This document shows, in pieces, positions 44,095 to 53,541 of a stretch of DNA of 64,000 nt. The notes beneath the pieces are model-generated. The model was not told the DNA's origin. It worked only from the letters and a program-made list of their open reading frames with translations, and did no database searches. The stretch lies in contig FPJT01000004.1 of the NCBI GenBank assembly GCA_900119535.1, positions 130,662 to 194,661 on the forward strand, written 5' to 3'. The stretch's first letter is position 1, and each line of letters starts with the position of its first letter. The DNA comes from Ruminococcus sp. XPD3002 (lineage in GTDB: Bacteria > Bacillota > Clostridia > Oscillospirales > Ruminococcaceae). The position numbers were made by a program, and so were the translations under genes.

Positions 44095-44999
44095 AACTGA
44101 GCGGTTTTAAATACCTTGCAAATCAAGGCGTTGAAAATATCTGGAAGAACAAGATGATGGCCTTCGCTACATTCTGTGTTCTGCTTATTTCCCTGCTTCT
44201 TGTAGGATGCGCCGCGCTCTTCTATATCAATATGAACTCGATGATACTCGGTCTCGGCAACCAGAACGAGATAGCTGTCTATCTCACCCCCGATTCCGCA
44301 GAAGAAAGAGTTCAGGAGATACAGCAGGAGATACAGTCCATGGAAAACGTCGACACAGTCGATTATATTTCCAAGGAGGAAGCTTATAAGCGCATGCAGG
44401 ACCAGATAACCAGCAAGGGCAAGCCTATCTTCGACAGGATAGACGATTATCAGTTCATGCCCGACGGCTTCAGCGTCACAGTCAAGGATAATGACAAGAT
44501 AGAACAGACTACTGCTCTCATCAGTCAGATCTCCGAAATTCAAAGCGCCAATTCTTCACCTCAGGTAGCAGAGTTCCTCCGCGAACTGAGACGTGTTGTA
44601 ACCCTTATCGCAGGAGCTATCATCATCGCTCTTGCAGCCGTTTCTATGATTATGATCTCTAACACTACAAAGGCAAGCGTTTTCGCCCGCCGTGAAGAGA
44701 TCCAGATCATGAAATACGTCGGCGCTACAAACAGCTTTATCAGAACTCCGTTCTTCGTTGAAGGTATGGTAACGGGTTTCTTCGCAGGTGCAGGTGCCTT
44801 CTTCATTACATGGGCAGTTTACCGCGCAGTATACCGTATCCTCACAGAACAGGCTATGCTGATGAATGCATTTGGTATAGGAAGTATAATCCCATTCGGA
44901 AGAATAAGATTATACGTTGGACTTGCATACCTCCTTGCAGGTTGCATTATCGGGGCATTGGGAAGCGTTATCAGTACAAGAAAACATCTTGATGTATGA
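44091..44999 (+). CDS. ftsX: Cell division protein FtsX
   Basis: Membrane partner of FtsE, 302 residues: a first helix (about 22-44), an extracytoplasmic domain (about 45-170) that contacts hydrolases, and three further helices in the FtsX permease region (AAVSMIMISNTTKASVFARREEIQIMKYVGATNSFI is the hallmark). It ends ALGSVISTRKHLDV. The overlap with ftsE and the M23 hydrolase gene 42 bp downstream fit an FtsEX-hydrolase module. Confidence 0.95.
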   Translation: MKLSGFKYLANQGVENIWKNKMMAFATFCVLLISLLLVGCAALFYINMNSMILGLGNQNEIAVYLTPDSAEERVQEIQQEIQSMENVDTVDYISKEEAYKRMQDQITSKGKPIFDRIDDYQFMPDGFSVTVKDNDKIEQTTALISQISEIQSANSSPQVAEFLRELRRVVTLIAGAIIIALAAVSMIMISNTTKASVFARREEIQIMKYVGATNSFIRTPFFVEGMVTGFFAGAGAFFITWAVYRAVYRILTEQAMLMNAFGIGSIIPFGRIRLYVGLAYLLAGCIIGALGSVISTRKHLDV

Positions 45000-45041
45000 T
45001 GCTTGATATACAGGTAACAATAACTTATGCGAAAGGAGTCT

Positions 45042-46511
45042 ATGGTGAATAATCACCGTTCGATTATGGTCAATTTAAAATTTACTAAGAAGATACTTTC
45101 AATTATGCTCTGTGCCGCAGTTTCATGCGGAGCAGTTGCAGCTTCACCGAATTTCAAGGAAAAAAACATCGGTTCGGCAGACAGAACGATACAGGAGATC
45201 CAGGAACAGCGTAAGGCTAATTCCGAAAAGATCGCAGAACTCGAAAATCAGATCAGCTCGCTTGCCAACGATCAGGCTAACGAAAGAGCTTATCAGGATA
45301 CCCTGCGTGAGCAAATATCTATTATCCAGGATAATATCGACCTCCTCAATCAGGAGCTTGAAAGCATCGATGAGGATATAAACACTACAGAACAGAATAT
45401 CACACAACTCGACTCGGACATCGAACAGCAGCAGGACGATATCGATAAGAATATCGAAGTCTTCAAGGAGCGCCTCTGCTATATGTACGTAAACGGAAAC
45501 GATAACCTCGCTTCTGTCGTACTCGGTTCATCAAGCTTCTACGACATGATGTCGAGAGTTCAGATGGCTAACCGTATAGCTGAATACGACGAGGATCTTA
45601 TAAACAATATCCTCGGCGAGATAGACGAGCTTGAAGCTTCAAAGAAAGACCTTGAATCCGAGCGTCTTAACCTCCAGATGAAACAGGAGGATCAGAAAAA
45701 GCGTAAGGAAGAAAAGGCAGCAGAAAGAGAAACTCTCAACGTTAAAATGCAGGATACCGAGGATGAAATAGCTCGTATCGCCAAGGAACAGGAAATGCTC
45801 AACGGCGATAAGGCTGAACTCGAAGCCGCTAACGCTCAGCTTGCCGCAGAGGAAGCTGACATACAGGAACAGATCCGCAGAGCCGCTGAAGAAGCTCAGC
45901 GCAGATTTGAGGAAGAACAGCGCCGTAAGGCTGCTGAGGCTGCCGCTGCTGCACAGGCTGCCGCTGAAGCTGCTGCCGCTCAGGCCGCTGCACAGGCTGC
46001 CGCTAATGCTTCAGGCTCAGAGGATACCTATGTTGCTCCCGCTCCTGTTTACCAGGAACCGGTTCAGATCCAGTCCACCGTCGGTTCAAGCGGATTCGTA
46101 TGGCCCGCACCCGGATTCTCTTACATCTCAAGCGGATTCGGCTACCGCTGGGGCAGATCCCATAACGGTATCGATATCGGCGATGCAGGTATCATGGGCG
46201 GTGCTGCTGTTGCCGCACAGTCGGGTACTGTTATCACAGCTAACAACTCTTGCAGCCATAACTACGCAAAGACTTCAAGCTGCGGATGCGGCGGCGGATA
46301 CGGTAACTATGTTGTCATTTCACACGACGGTACTTACTCTACACTCTATGGTCACCTCCAGAGCGTTTCCGTAAACGTTGGCGACTATGTTTCACAGGGA
46401 CAGGTGATCGGTTACATAGGTTCCACAGGCTGGTCCACAGGCGCTCATCTCCACTTCGAGATACGCATGAACGGCGTTCCTCAGGATCCTTCAGGCTATG
46501 TATGGCCATAA
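45042..46511 (+). CDS. EnvC-like coiled-coil M23 peptidoglycan hydrolase
   Basis: Secreted murein endopeptidase of 489 residues, probably activated by FtsEX. A signal peptide (about 8-33) is followed by long coiled-coil stretches (about 45-290), an Ala-rich segment, and a C-terminal M23 LytM domain with the zinc ligands in SHNGIDIGD and HLHFEIRMN plus YSTLYGHL. An inserted SCGCGGG segment is odd. AAAGGAG lies very close to the ATG at 45042, so GTG at 45045 is an alternative start. Confidence 0.92.
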   Translation: MVNNHRSIMVNLKFTKKILSIMLCAAVSCGAVAASPNFKEKNIGSADRTIQEIQEQRKANSEKIAELENQISSLANDQANERAYQDTLREQISIIQDNIDLLNQELESIDEDINTTEQNITQLDSDIEQQQDDIDKNIEVFKERLCYMYVNGNDNLASVVLGSSSFYDMMSRVQMANRIAEYDEDLINNILGEIDELEASKKDLESERLNLQMKQEDQKKRKEEKAAERETLNVKMQDTEDEIARIAKEQEMLNGDKAELEAANAQLAAEEADIQEQIRRAAEEAQRRFEEEQRRKAAEAAAAAQAAAEAAAAQAAAQAAANASGSEDTYVAPAPVYQEPVQIQSTVGSSGFVWPAPGFSYISSGFGYRWGRSHNGIDIGDAGIMGGAAVAAQSGTVITANNSCSHNYAKTSSCGCGGGYGNYVVISHDGTYSTLYGHLQSVSVNVGDYVSQGQVIGYIGSTGWSTGAHLHFEIRMNGVPQDPSGYVWP

Positions 46512-46533
46512 ACTATAAACCGCATACTATTCA

Positions 46534-46567
46534 GGGCAGGGAGAATTATTCCTCCTGCCCGAATTTT
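46534..46567 (+). terminator. Hairpin after the M23 gene
   Basis: GGGCAGG/CCTGCCC (46534-46540, 46554-46560) followed by GAATTTTG. A weak terminator, probably allowing some read-through into ctpA. Confidence 0.6.
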
Positions 46568-46641
46568 GTGTATACACCGCTGTAAATACGGTAGTGCATA
46601 CTTCACTTCTTCTACTTCACCTCAAAGAAAGCGATGATACT

Positions 46642-47805
46642 ATGAACAAAAAAATCAGTCTCGGTCTTGCGCTTAGCCTTATCGCAATAGCTATTGCCGT
46701 TACATTTATCCTAACTTCGTTCTTCTCGCTCCAGAGCTTCAATAAAAAGGTCGTGGACGTAAACGAAAAATCAAGGAAATACAGCTCTCTTCAGGCTCTT
46801 GATACCTACGTGAGAGACAACTACCTCGGCGATATCAACGAAAACCAGCTTAAGGACGGTATCCTTCAGGGCTATGTTTCAGGTCTTAACGATAAGAACT
46901 CGCATTATATGACTTCGGAAGAGTATATAAACGAGAAAAACAGCAACTCAGGTCAGCAGGTAGGTCTCGGACTTACTCTCGCTCCCGACGAAAGCGGATA
47001 TATCAGGATAACCAATATAATGAACAACTCCCCTGTTCTCGAACTCGGACTTCAGGAAAATGATATCATTACCGCTGTTGATGACCTTGCTGTTACGGAT
47101 GTCGGCTTCTCTGAGGCTGTAAACGCTATGAGCGGTACCGAAGGTTCAAACGTTACACTCACTGTAAGACGTGACGGTATCGACAAGAAGTTCACTTTCA
47201 CAAGACGTACTATCGAGGAAAAAACTGTAGAAGGCGAAATGCTCGCAAATTACATCGGATATATAAAAATCTCAGGCTTCAAGGACAATACCCCTCAGCA
47301 GTTCATAACCGTTCTGGAGCGTCTTACCACAAACGGCGCTACTTCAATAATTTTCGACCTTAGAAACAATATGGGCGGTCCTCTTTCAGCCGTTGAAGAA
47401 TGCCTCGATCCCCTTCTTCCCGAAGGCGTTGCGGCTACAGCAGAATATAAGGACGGTCACAGCGAAACAGTCATCTACTCAAACGATTCTGACCTTGATA
47501 TCCCCATGACGACTATCGTGAACTCGCAGACTGCAAGCACAGCCGAGCTTTTCGCAGCAGTTCTCCACGATATTGACGGCGCTGTTATGGTCGGTGAACA
47601 GACAAAGGGTTACGGCACTATGCAGGTTACTTCCGAATTCGAGAACGGAAGCGCTGTTAAGCTATCTGTTGCGGAATATCAGACTTCCGCAGGTACAAAG
47701 TTCAACGGCGTTGGTCTTACCCCCGATATCCAGATCGAAAACGAGGACGATAACCTCGACGCACAGTACCTTAAGGCTATGGAAGTTCTCACAAGTATGG
47801 AATAA
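46642..47805 (+). CDS. ctpA: C-terminal processing peptidase, S41 family with PDZ domain
   Basis: Membrane-anchored protease of 387 residues. An N-terminal helix (about 7-30) is followed by a PDZ domain (about 95-180, NNSPVLELGLQENDIITAVDD) and the S41 domain with catalytic Ser in NSQTASTAELFAA and Lys in GEQTKGYGTMQ. Such proteases tune cell-wall hydrolases and often neighbour FtsEX-M23 modules, as here. The start at 46642 gives the proper anchor; the Shine-Dalgarno sequence is weak. Confidence 0.92.
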   Translation: MNKKISLGLALSLIAIAIAVTFILTSFFSLQSFNKKVVDVNEKSRKYSSLQALDTYVRDNYLGDINENQLKDGILQGYVSGLNDKNSHYMTSEEYINEKNSNSGQQVGLGLTLAPDESGYIRITNIMNNSPVLELGLQENDIITAVDDLAVTDVGFSEAVNAMSGTEGSNVTLTVRRDGIDKKFTFTRRTIEEKTVEGEMLANYIGYIKISGFKDNTPQQFITVLERLTTNGATSIIFDLRNNMGGPLSAVEECLDPLLPEGVAATAEYKDGHSETVIYSNDSDLDIPMTTIVNSQTASTAELFAAVLHDIDGAVMVGEQTKGYGTMQVTSEFENGSAVKLSVAEYQTSAGTKFNGVGLTPDIQIENEDDNLDAQYLKAMEVLTSME

Positions 47806-47811
47806 CACGAT

Positions 47812-47840
47812 AAGGCGGACTTAAAGTCCGCCTTTTATTT
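47812..47840 (+). terminator. Terminator of ctpA
   Basis: AAGGCGGACTT/AAGTCCGCCTT (47812-47822, 47824-47834) followed by TTATTTT. Confidence 0.85.
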
Positions 47841-48006
47841 TGCAGCAGTTACCTTAAACTAACATAATTGATATCATTCAGTTGCGCTCGCATGATAATA
47901 AACAAAATACTTCACTGTTGTTTCTATTTTTTGAACACATTATGTTGATATATAGAATTTATATATAGTAAAAACAAAAAAATTTCAGTTTTAGCGTCCA
48001 ATCCCC

Positions 48007-48035
48007 TTTTCAAATCCTTGAAAGTGTGCTATAAT
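48007..48035 (+). promoter_or_regulatory. Probable promoter of the phosphohexomutase gene
   Basis: TTTTCA (48007-48012), a 17-base spacer and TATAAT (48030-48035). The -35 hexamer is a weak match. Confidence 0.5.
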
Positions 48036-48067
48036 AATATATATTTCTTTAATGGGAGGAATTTACA

Positions 48068-49783
48068 ATGAGGGAAATGGAACTTTACAACCTCTGGTGT
48101 CAGAATGTAAATGAAGATCCTGATCTTATATCAGAGCTTGAAAGCATCAAAGAGGATAAGGAAGCCATATCAGATAGATTTTACAGAGACCTGGAATTCG
48201 GTACAGGCGGACTCCGCGGCGTTATCGGTGCAGGTACAAACAGAATGAACATATACACAGTAAGACGTGCAACTCAGGGATTCGCTGATTACCTCAATCA
48301 GGAATATAAGAACCCAAGCGTTGCTATTTCCTACGACAGCCGCATCAAATCAGATGTATTCTCTAAGGCTGCCGCAGAGGTACTTGCTGCAAACGGAATC
48401 AAGGTTCATATCTACACAGAGCTTATGCCTACACCATGTCTTTCATGGGCTGTACGCGCTCTTAAGTGCCAGGGCGGTATCATGGTCACTGCAAGCCACA
48501 ACCCTGCCAAGTATAACGGCTATAAGGTATACGGCGAGGACGGCTGCCAGATAACTCTCCGCGGCGCTGAGATAATACTTGAAAAAATAAACTCACTTGA
48601 TATATTCAGCGGCGTCAAGACTTCTTCTTTCGATGAAGAACTCGCTAAGGGAAATATATCATACATCGGAAACGACGTTATCGAGGACTTCTACAAGAAC
48701 GTTCTCGCTGAGGGTATAAATACCGACCTCTGCCCAACAAGCGGTCTTAAAGTCGTTTACACTCCTCTTAACGGAACAGGTAACAAGCCTGTACGTGAGA
48801 TACTTAAGCGCATCGGTATCACTGATGTTACTGTTGTAAAGGAACAGGAAATGCCCGACGGCAACTTCACTACCTGCCCTTACCCGAATCCCGAGATCCG
48901 CGAGGCTCTCGAGGTAGGTCTCAGATACTGCAATGAGATACAGCCTGATCTGCTTCTTGCTACAGATCCCGACTGCGATCGTGTTGGTATCGCTGTTCCC
49001 GACGGAAACGGCGGTTTCGCTCTGTTCAGCGGTAACGAAGTTGGTGCTATGCTTCTCGAATACATCTGCGATCAGAGAGTCAAGAAGGGCACTATGCCAA
49101 AGGATCCTGTTGCAGTTAAGACTATCGTTACTACTGATATCGTAAACCTCATCGGCAAGGAGTACGGCGTTAAGATCATCGACGTTCTCACAGGCTTCAA
49201 GTTCATCGGTGAGCAGATCGGTATTCTCGAATCAAAGGGACAGGAAGACCGTTACATCTTCGGCTTCGAGGAAAGCTACGGATACCTTTCAGGCTCTTAC
49301 GTAAGAGATAAGGACGCTGTTAACGCTTCTATGCTCATCTGCGAAATGGCTGCTTATTACCGCACTCAGGGCATCACTCTCATGCAGGCTCGTGAGAATA
49401 TGTACAAGAAGTACGGCGTGTTCTATCAGACACTCTACAGCTTCACTTTCGAGGGTGAAAGCGGTATGAAGCGCATGGAAGAGATCATGACTCAGCTCCG
49501 CAGTGAACATCCTGCTGCTATCGGCGGTCTTAAGGTAGAGCGCTTCGAGGACTACAAGGCAAGCACTTCAAAGGATATCACTACAGGTAAGGTTACTGAG
49601 CTTACACTTCCTAAGTCAAACGTTCTTGCTTTCTATCTGGAGAACGGCTGCAAGGCTATCGTTCGTCCGTCAGGTACAGAGCCTAAGATAAAGACTTACA
49701 TAACTGCCAAGGCTCCTACACATGAGGAAGCTGAGGTTATCGAGCAGAAGATCTATAACGACTTCACTCAGAGTATGAAATAA
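48068..49783 (+). CDS. Phosphoglucomutase/phosphomannomutase
   Basis: Alpha-D-phosphohexomutase of 571 residues interconverting hexose 1- and 6-phosphates. FRYGTGGLRG-type start appears as FGTGGLRGVIGAG; the phosphoserine loop is VTASHNPAKYNGYKVY, the metal loop DPDCDRVG, the sugar loop GFEESYGYLSG, and the phosphate-binding loop VRPSGTEPKIKTY. Length is that of the PgcA-type Firmicute enzyme, so glucose is the likely main substrate. GGGAGG precedes the ATG. Confidence 0.94.
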   Translation: MREMELYNLWCQNVNEDPDLISELESIKEDKEAISDRFYRDLEFGTGGLRGVIGAGTNRMNIYTVRRATQGFADYLNQEYKNPSVAISYDSRIKSDVFSKAAAEVLAANGIKVHIYTELMPTPCLSWAVRALKCQGGIMVTASHNPAKYNGYKVYGEDGCQITLRGAEIILEKINSLDIFSGVKTSSFDEELAKGNISYIGNDVIEDFYKNVLAEGINTDLCPTSGLKVVYTPLNGTGNKPVREILKRIGITDVTVVKEQEMPDGNFTTCPYPNPEIREALEVGLRYCNEIQPDLLLATDPDCDRVGIAVPDGNGGFALFSGNEVGAMLLEYICDQRVKKGTMPKDPVAVKTIVTTDIVNLIGKEYGVKIIDVLTGFKFIGEQIGILESKGQEDRYIFGFEESYGYLSGSYVRDKDAVNASMLICEMAAYYRTQGITLMQARENMYKKYGVFYQTLYSFTFEGESGMKRMEEIMTQLRSEHPAAIGGLKVERFEDYKASTSKDITTGKVTELTLPKSNVLAFYLENGCKAIVRPSGTEPKIKTYITAKAPTHEEAEVIEQKIYNDFTQSMK

Positions 49784-49786
49784 CAT

Positions 49787-50110
49787 TTCAGAACTGTTGG
49801 AATTATCGGGGGAAGAACCTTTCTGAGGAAAGGTTCCCTCTGACGGAGGCGGTCCCCTCTGTCCTTCGGACATCTCCCCGCACTGCGGGGAGTCACCCCC
49901 GAACCCCTTTTCCAAAGACTTTTTGCCACAAATTTTCAGCCTTACAGGGTACTCGTGTAGAAATAACTTGTTTAGTATTACTATGAGTGAGTACCCTGTA
50001 AGGCTGAAAATATAAAGTAAAGGCTCTGAAAATGATCGCGGTGAACACATACTCAAAGAGTCCCTCCAATAATACATATAAACATCTGCATAAGTACAAA
50101 GATAAAACAG
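49787..50110 (+). repeat. Long-hairpin intergenic element, copy 4, with nested insertion
   Basis: Same family as 9305-9540. The left hairpin AACCTTTC/GAAAGGTT lies at about 49817-49836; about 60 bp of a different repeat (GGAGGCGGTCCCCTCTGTCC...) is inserted after it. The core arms lie at about 49930-49954 and 49989-50012, 25 bp with one or two mismatches at the tip. The outer parts are in plus orientation like copy 1 but the loop is reversed. The element sits between convergent genes. Confidence 0.82.
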
Positions 50111-50152
50111 CCACAAAGAAGCATATATTCTTCTTCATGGCTGTATTTTTTA
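50108..50152. terminator. Bidirectional terminator before rpoD
   Basis: ACAGCCA (50108-50114) and TGGCTGT (50138-50144) with an inner AAGAAG/CTTCTT stem; T-runs follow on both strands. Confidence 0.75.
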
Positions 50153-50166
50153 TCTGTCAGTTCTTA

Positions 50167-51258
50167 TCAATACAGGAAATCCCTGAGTCTCTTGCTTCTG
50201 CTTGGGTGGCGGAGCTTTCTGAGTGCCTTTGCCTCGATCTGACGTATACGCTCACGGGTAACGTCGAAACGCTCTCCTACTTCCTCGAGAGTACGTGCCT
50301 TGTTGTCCTCAAGTCCGAAACGGAGCTTAAGCACCATTGCCTCACGCTCTGTCAGTGTATCAAGAACTTCGTTGAGCTGTTCCTTAAGGAGAGTATTTGA
50401 AGCGGACTCCTCAGGTGCAGGAGCGTTATCATCAGGAAGGAAGTCTCCAAGGTGGCTGTCCTCCTCCTCACCGATAGGAGTTTCAAGAGAAAGTGTATCC
50501 TGCGAGAAGCGTATTACCTCGCGGACCTTTTCGGGAGTTATACCTATCATCTCGGCTATTTCCTCGTGAGTAGGCTCACGGTTGGTCTGGCTGAGGATAA
50601 GGTTAGCTGCCTTCTTTATCTTGTTATGAGTCTCGACCATGTGAACGGGGAGGCGGATATTTCTTGAATGGTCGGCAATAGCACGGGTTATAGCCTGACG
50701 TATCCACCATGTTGCATATGTAGAGAGCTTGAAGCCCTTTGAGTAGTCGAACTTGTCCACTGCACGGATAAGGCCGATATTGCCCTCCTGTATAAGGTCA
50801 AGGAACTGCATTCCTCTTCCCACATACTTCTTTGCGATACTTACAACGAGACGGAGGTTAGCTTCTTCAAGGCGCTTTTTAGCCTCTCTGTCGCCGTCTG
50901 CGGCACGCTGAGCGAGTTCAGCTTCTTCCTCTGCGGAGAGAAGCGGATAGTTACCAATATCCTTAAGATAGAGCTTAACAGGATCGTCGATAGCGATTCC
51001 CTCTGTAGAAAGTGACTTTTCAAGGTCATCAGCCATATCAAGGTCCATATCAAGATCATCGTCAAGGCTGAGTGAGTTGTCGATATCAAGGTCGTCAACT
51101 ATCTCGATGTTGTTTGCCTCACAGGTATCATAGATACCGTTGATCTGATCCACATCGAAATCCATTTCCTCGATAGCGTCTGTAATTTCCTTTGTTGTGA
51201 GCTTTCCGCTGACCTTTCCCTTTTCGATCAGCGCTTCGATCGTCATCTTTTTTTCCAT
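50167..51258 (-). CDS. rpoD: Primary-type sigma-70 factor, paralogue A
   Basis: RNA polymerase sigma factor of 363 residues with all primary-type regions: region 1.1 ([25 protein letters not shown]), an acidic stretch [16 protein letters not shown], region 2 ([49 protein letters not shown]), region 3 with [19 protein letters not shown], and region 4.2 ([24 protein letters not shown]). It lies 15 bp after a second, very similar gene. It differs from canonical RpoD in region 2.4/3.0 (RNIRLPVHM for RTIRIPVHM). GGAGGG precedes the ATG. Confidence 0.92.
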   Translation of the reverse strand: MEKKMTIEALIEKGKVSGKLTTKEITDAIEEMDFDVDQINGIYDTCEANNIEIVDDLDIDNSLSLDDDLDMDLDMADDLEKSLSTEGIAIDDPVKLYLKDIGNYPLLSAEEEAELAQRAADGDREAKKRLEEANLRLVVSIAKKYVGRGMQFLDLIQEGNIGLIRAVDKFDYSKGFKLSTYATWWIRQAITRAIADHSRNIRLPVHMVETHNKIKKAANLILSQTNREPTHEEIAEMIGITPEKVREVIRFSQDTLSLETPIGEEEDSHLGDFLPDDNAPAPEESASNTLLKEQLNEVLDTLTEREAMVLKLRFGLEDNKARTLEEVGERFDVTRERIRQIEAKALRKLRHPSRSKRLRDFLY

Positions 51259-51273
51259 TCTGTTCCCTCCTGA

Positions 51274-52356
51274 TCAATCCAGAAAATCTTTGACTTTTTT
51301 ACTTCTGCTTGGGTGACGAAGCTTTCTGAGTGCCTTAGCTTCTATCTGTCTTATACGTTCACGGGTAACGTCGAACTGTAAGCCCACCTCTTCAAGGGTG
51401 CGCTGTTTTCCGTCATCAAGACCGAATCTAAGACGAAGCACCTTTGCCTCACGGTCCGTAAGCGTAGAAAGAATATCGTTGAGCTGTTCCTTCAGCACTG
51501 AACGTGAAGCGGCTTCGGCTGGTGCAGGTGCATCATCATCGGGGATGAAGTCTCCGAGGTGGCTGTCCTCCTCCTCACCGATAGGAGTTTCAAGCGACAC
51601 AGGATCCTGTGCAACCCGCATTATCTCACGGACCTTGTCCACAGGCATATTCAGCTTTTCAGCTATCTCATCAGGACTCGGATCGTGTCCGTTCTCGTGA
51701 AGGAGCTGACTTGACACCTTCTTTACCTTGGCGATAGTTTCAACCATATGAACAGGGATACGTATAGTTCTTGCCTGATCCGCAATAGCACGGGTTATAG
51801 CCTGACGTATCCACCATGTTGCATAGGTACTGAACTTGAAGCCCTTGGTATAGTCGAATTTATCAACAGCCTTGATAAGTCCGAGGTTTCCCTCCTGTAT
51901 AAGGTCCAGGAACTGCATTCCTCTTCCCACATACTTCTTGGCGATACTTACCACCAGTCTGAGGTTTGCTTCGGAAAGGCGCTTCTTTGCATAGCTGTCG
52001 CCCGTCACCATACGCTGGGCAAGTTCTATTTCCTCCTCGGTAGTAAGGAGCGGAACTCTGCCTATCTCTTTAAGGTAGATCTTTACGGGATCGTCGATAG
52101 CTATTCCCTCTGTGGAAAGCGCCATTTCAAGGTCATCCGTCATATTTGAATCGAGACCGATCTTAAGGTCGGTATCCTCTGCCATATCCTCGATTATATC
52201 GATGTTGTTCGCTTCACAGCTGTCATAGAAATTATTCAGCTGTTCAACGTCGAAATCAAGTTCCTCAAGAGCGTCTGTTATCTCCTTGGTAGTAAGCTTT
52301 CCTGAGGCTTTACCTTTTTCGATAAGGACATCGATAGTATTCTTTTTAGGATCCAT
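51274..52356 (-). CDS. rpoD: Primary sigma-70 factor, paralogue B
   Basis: A 360-residue sigma factor with the same architecture as its neighbour and a canonical region 2.4/3.0 ([22 protein letters not shown]). Region 4.2 is identical in the recognition helix, [24 protein letters not shown]. It is closer to housekeeping RpoD of Firmicutes. The start [19 protein letters not shown] at 52356 follows GGAGGAATT; a longer frame would overlap the lipoprotein gene. It follows dnaG, as in the dnaG-rpoD macromolecular synthesis operon, with a lipoprotein gene between. Confidence 0.93.
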   Translation of the reverse strand: MDPKKNTIDVLIEKGKASGKLTTKEITDALEELDFDVEQLNNFYDSCEANNIDIIEDMAEDTDLKIGLDSNMTDDLEMALSTEGIAIDDPVKIYLKEIGRVPLLTTEEEIELAQRMVTGDSYAKKRLSEANLRLVVSIAKKYVGRGMQFLDLIQEGNLGLIKAVDKFDYTKGFKFSTYATWWIRQAITRAIADQARTIRIPVHMVETIAKVKKVSSQLLHENGHDPSPDEIAEKLNMPVDKVREIMRVAQDPVSLETPIGEEEDSHLGDFIPDDDAPAPAEAASRSVLKEQLNDILSTLTDREAKVLRLRFGLDDGKQRTLEEVGLQFDVTRERIRQIEAKALRKLRHPSRSKKVKDFLD

Positions 52357-52402
52357 AATGAATTCCTCCTCAATAACTAACTTATATTTATCTGTCTCTG
52401 TA

Positions 52403-53515
52403 TCAGGTATCAAAAGAAAATGTCAGAGTAAACATTCTGTCATCACGCATATACTGCATGTTTTTCATACTGAATCCGGCAAGCTTTCTTATCTTTTTCT
52501 TTGCAAGAAGCTCATCAACCGCCTTGCAGTAGACATCGTAATTATCGAACATCATTTCGCACATGCCCTTGTCCTTTGAAGCTTCAAGGCATTTTTTCAC
52601 CTTATCCGAATCATACTCGGTGAAGTAAGCGTCATTCTGTCGGAAGTAGTTATATTCTGTAGCCGTACACTCTGGAGCGAAGTTCTGTTCGCGGTCCAGC
52701 GATCTTGTACGGCGCATCATTTCACTTGTTATCATGAAGTAGGTGTCATTTACCACAAGTCCGCCTTTTTTCTCCATATCAAGGTCATCCCATGTAACAT
52801 CGACCCAGTAGTAGTCGCCGTCCAGCTTTACATAGTTCCATGCGTGAGAATCACCTGCGTATGGGTATCCCCATGAATAGCCGCATTCGATGCCTGCCTT
52901 GCGCATAAGAAGTGAATAAGCATTGGTATATCCCGCACACACAGCCTTGCCTTCTACGAGACAGCCGTAAGCCGTATAACAGAACACTGCATCCTTGTCA
53001 TTCAGCGCAGCATGGTCATAGTAGCAGTTCTCGGCGATATAATCGTGAAGGAACTTTGCCTTGTCGAAATCCGAGCTTCCCTCGGGGATAGAAGCCACTA
53101 TCTCGTCCACCTTATCAAGAAGTTCCTGATGCATCTTCATTTCCTCTTCCTTGGTATAGTCCTCGGGAAGAACGAAGTCTATCTTGGTAGTGTTCGACTT
53201 TGTGGAGTTATAATAGGACTGAAGCCAGAAGATATCGGGATGGTCATTGTGTATCTTGTCAAGGAACCACTTTACCTCACGTCTTGTGAGTTTTTCGGGT
53301 ATCTCGATAACGTCTGCATAGTCCGCAAGCTTTGCTGATATATCACCGTACCACTCATGATCGGCAGGATCAAAGGAATGTTCGATCGGCACATCGGGTT
53401 CAAGCTCGTACTTTTCAGGCTTTTCCACGTCCGAACCCGAAACTGCGGGAGCAGAACATCCCGATACGGTAAGCATCACAGCAGATGCAAGTATAGCGAT
53501 AATATTTCTTTTCAT
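52403..53515 (-). CDS. Transglutaminase-like lipoprotein
   Basis: A 370-residue surface protein. The lipoprotein signal is [21 protein letters not shown] transglutaminase-like core holds the Cys-His-Asp triad: Cys in [16 protein letters not shown], His in [12 protein letters not shown] and Asp in VDVTWDD. Such proteins are proteases or cross-linking enzymes of the envelope; the target is unknown. It interrupts the usual dnaG-rpoD order and is co-directional with both. Confidence 0.85.
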   Translation of the reverse strand: MKRNIIAILASAVMLTVSGCSAPAVSGSDVEKPEKYELEPDVPIEHSFDPADHEWYGDISAKLADYADVIEIPEKLTRREVKWFLDKIHNDHPDIFWLQSYYNSTKSNTTKIDFVLPEDYTKEEEMKMHQELLDKVDEIVASIPEGSSDFDKAKFLHDYIAENCYYDHAALNDKDAVFCYTAYGCLVEGKAVCAGYTNAYSLLMRKAGIECGYSWGYPYAGDSHAWNYVKLDGDYYWVDVTWDDLDMEKKGGLVVNDTYFMITSEMMRRTRSLDREQNFAPECTATEYNYFRQNDAYFTEYDSDKVKKCLEASKDKGMCEMMFDNYDVYCKAVDELLAKKKIRKLAGFSMKNMQYMRDDRMFTLTFSFDT

Positions 53516-53541
53516 ATTTTCTCCTGTATAAAATTATGTGA

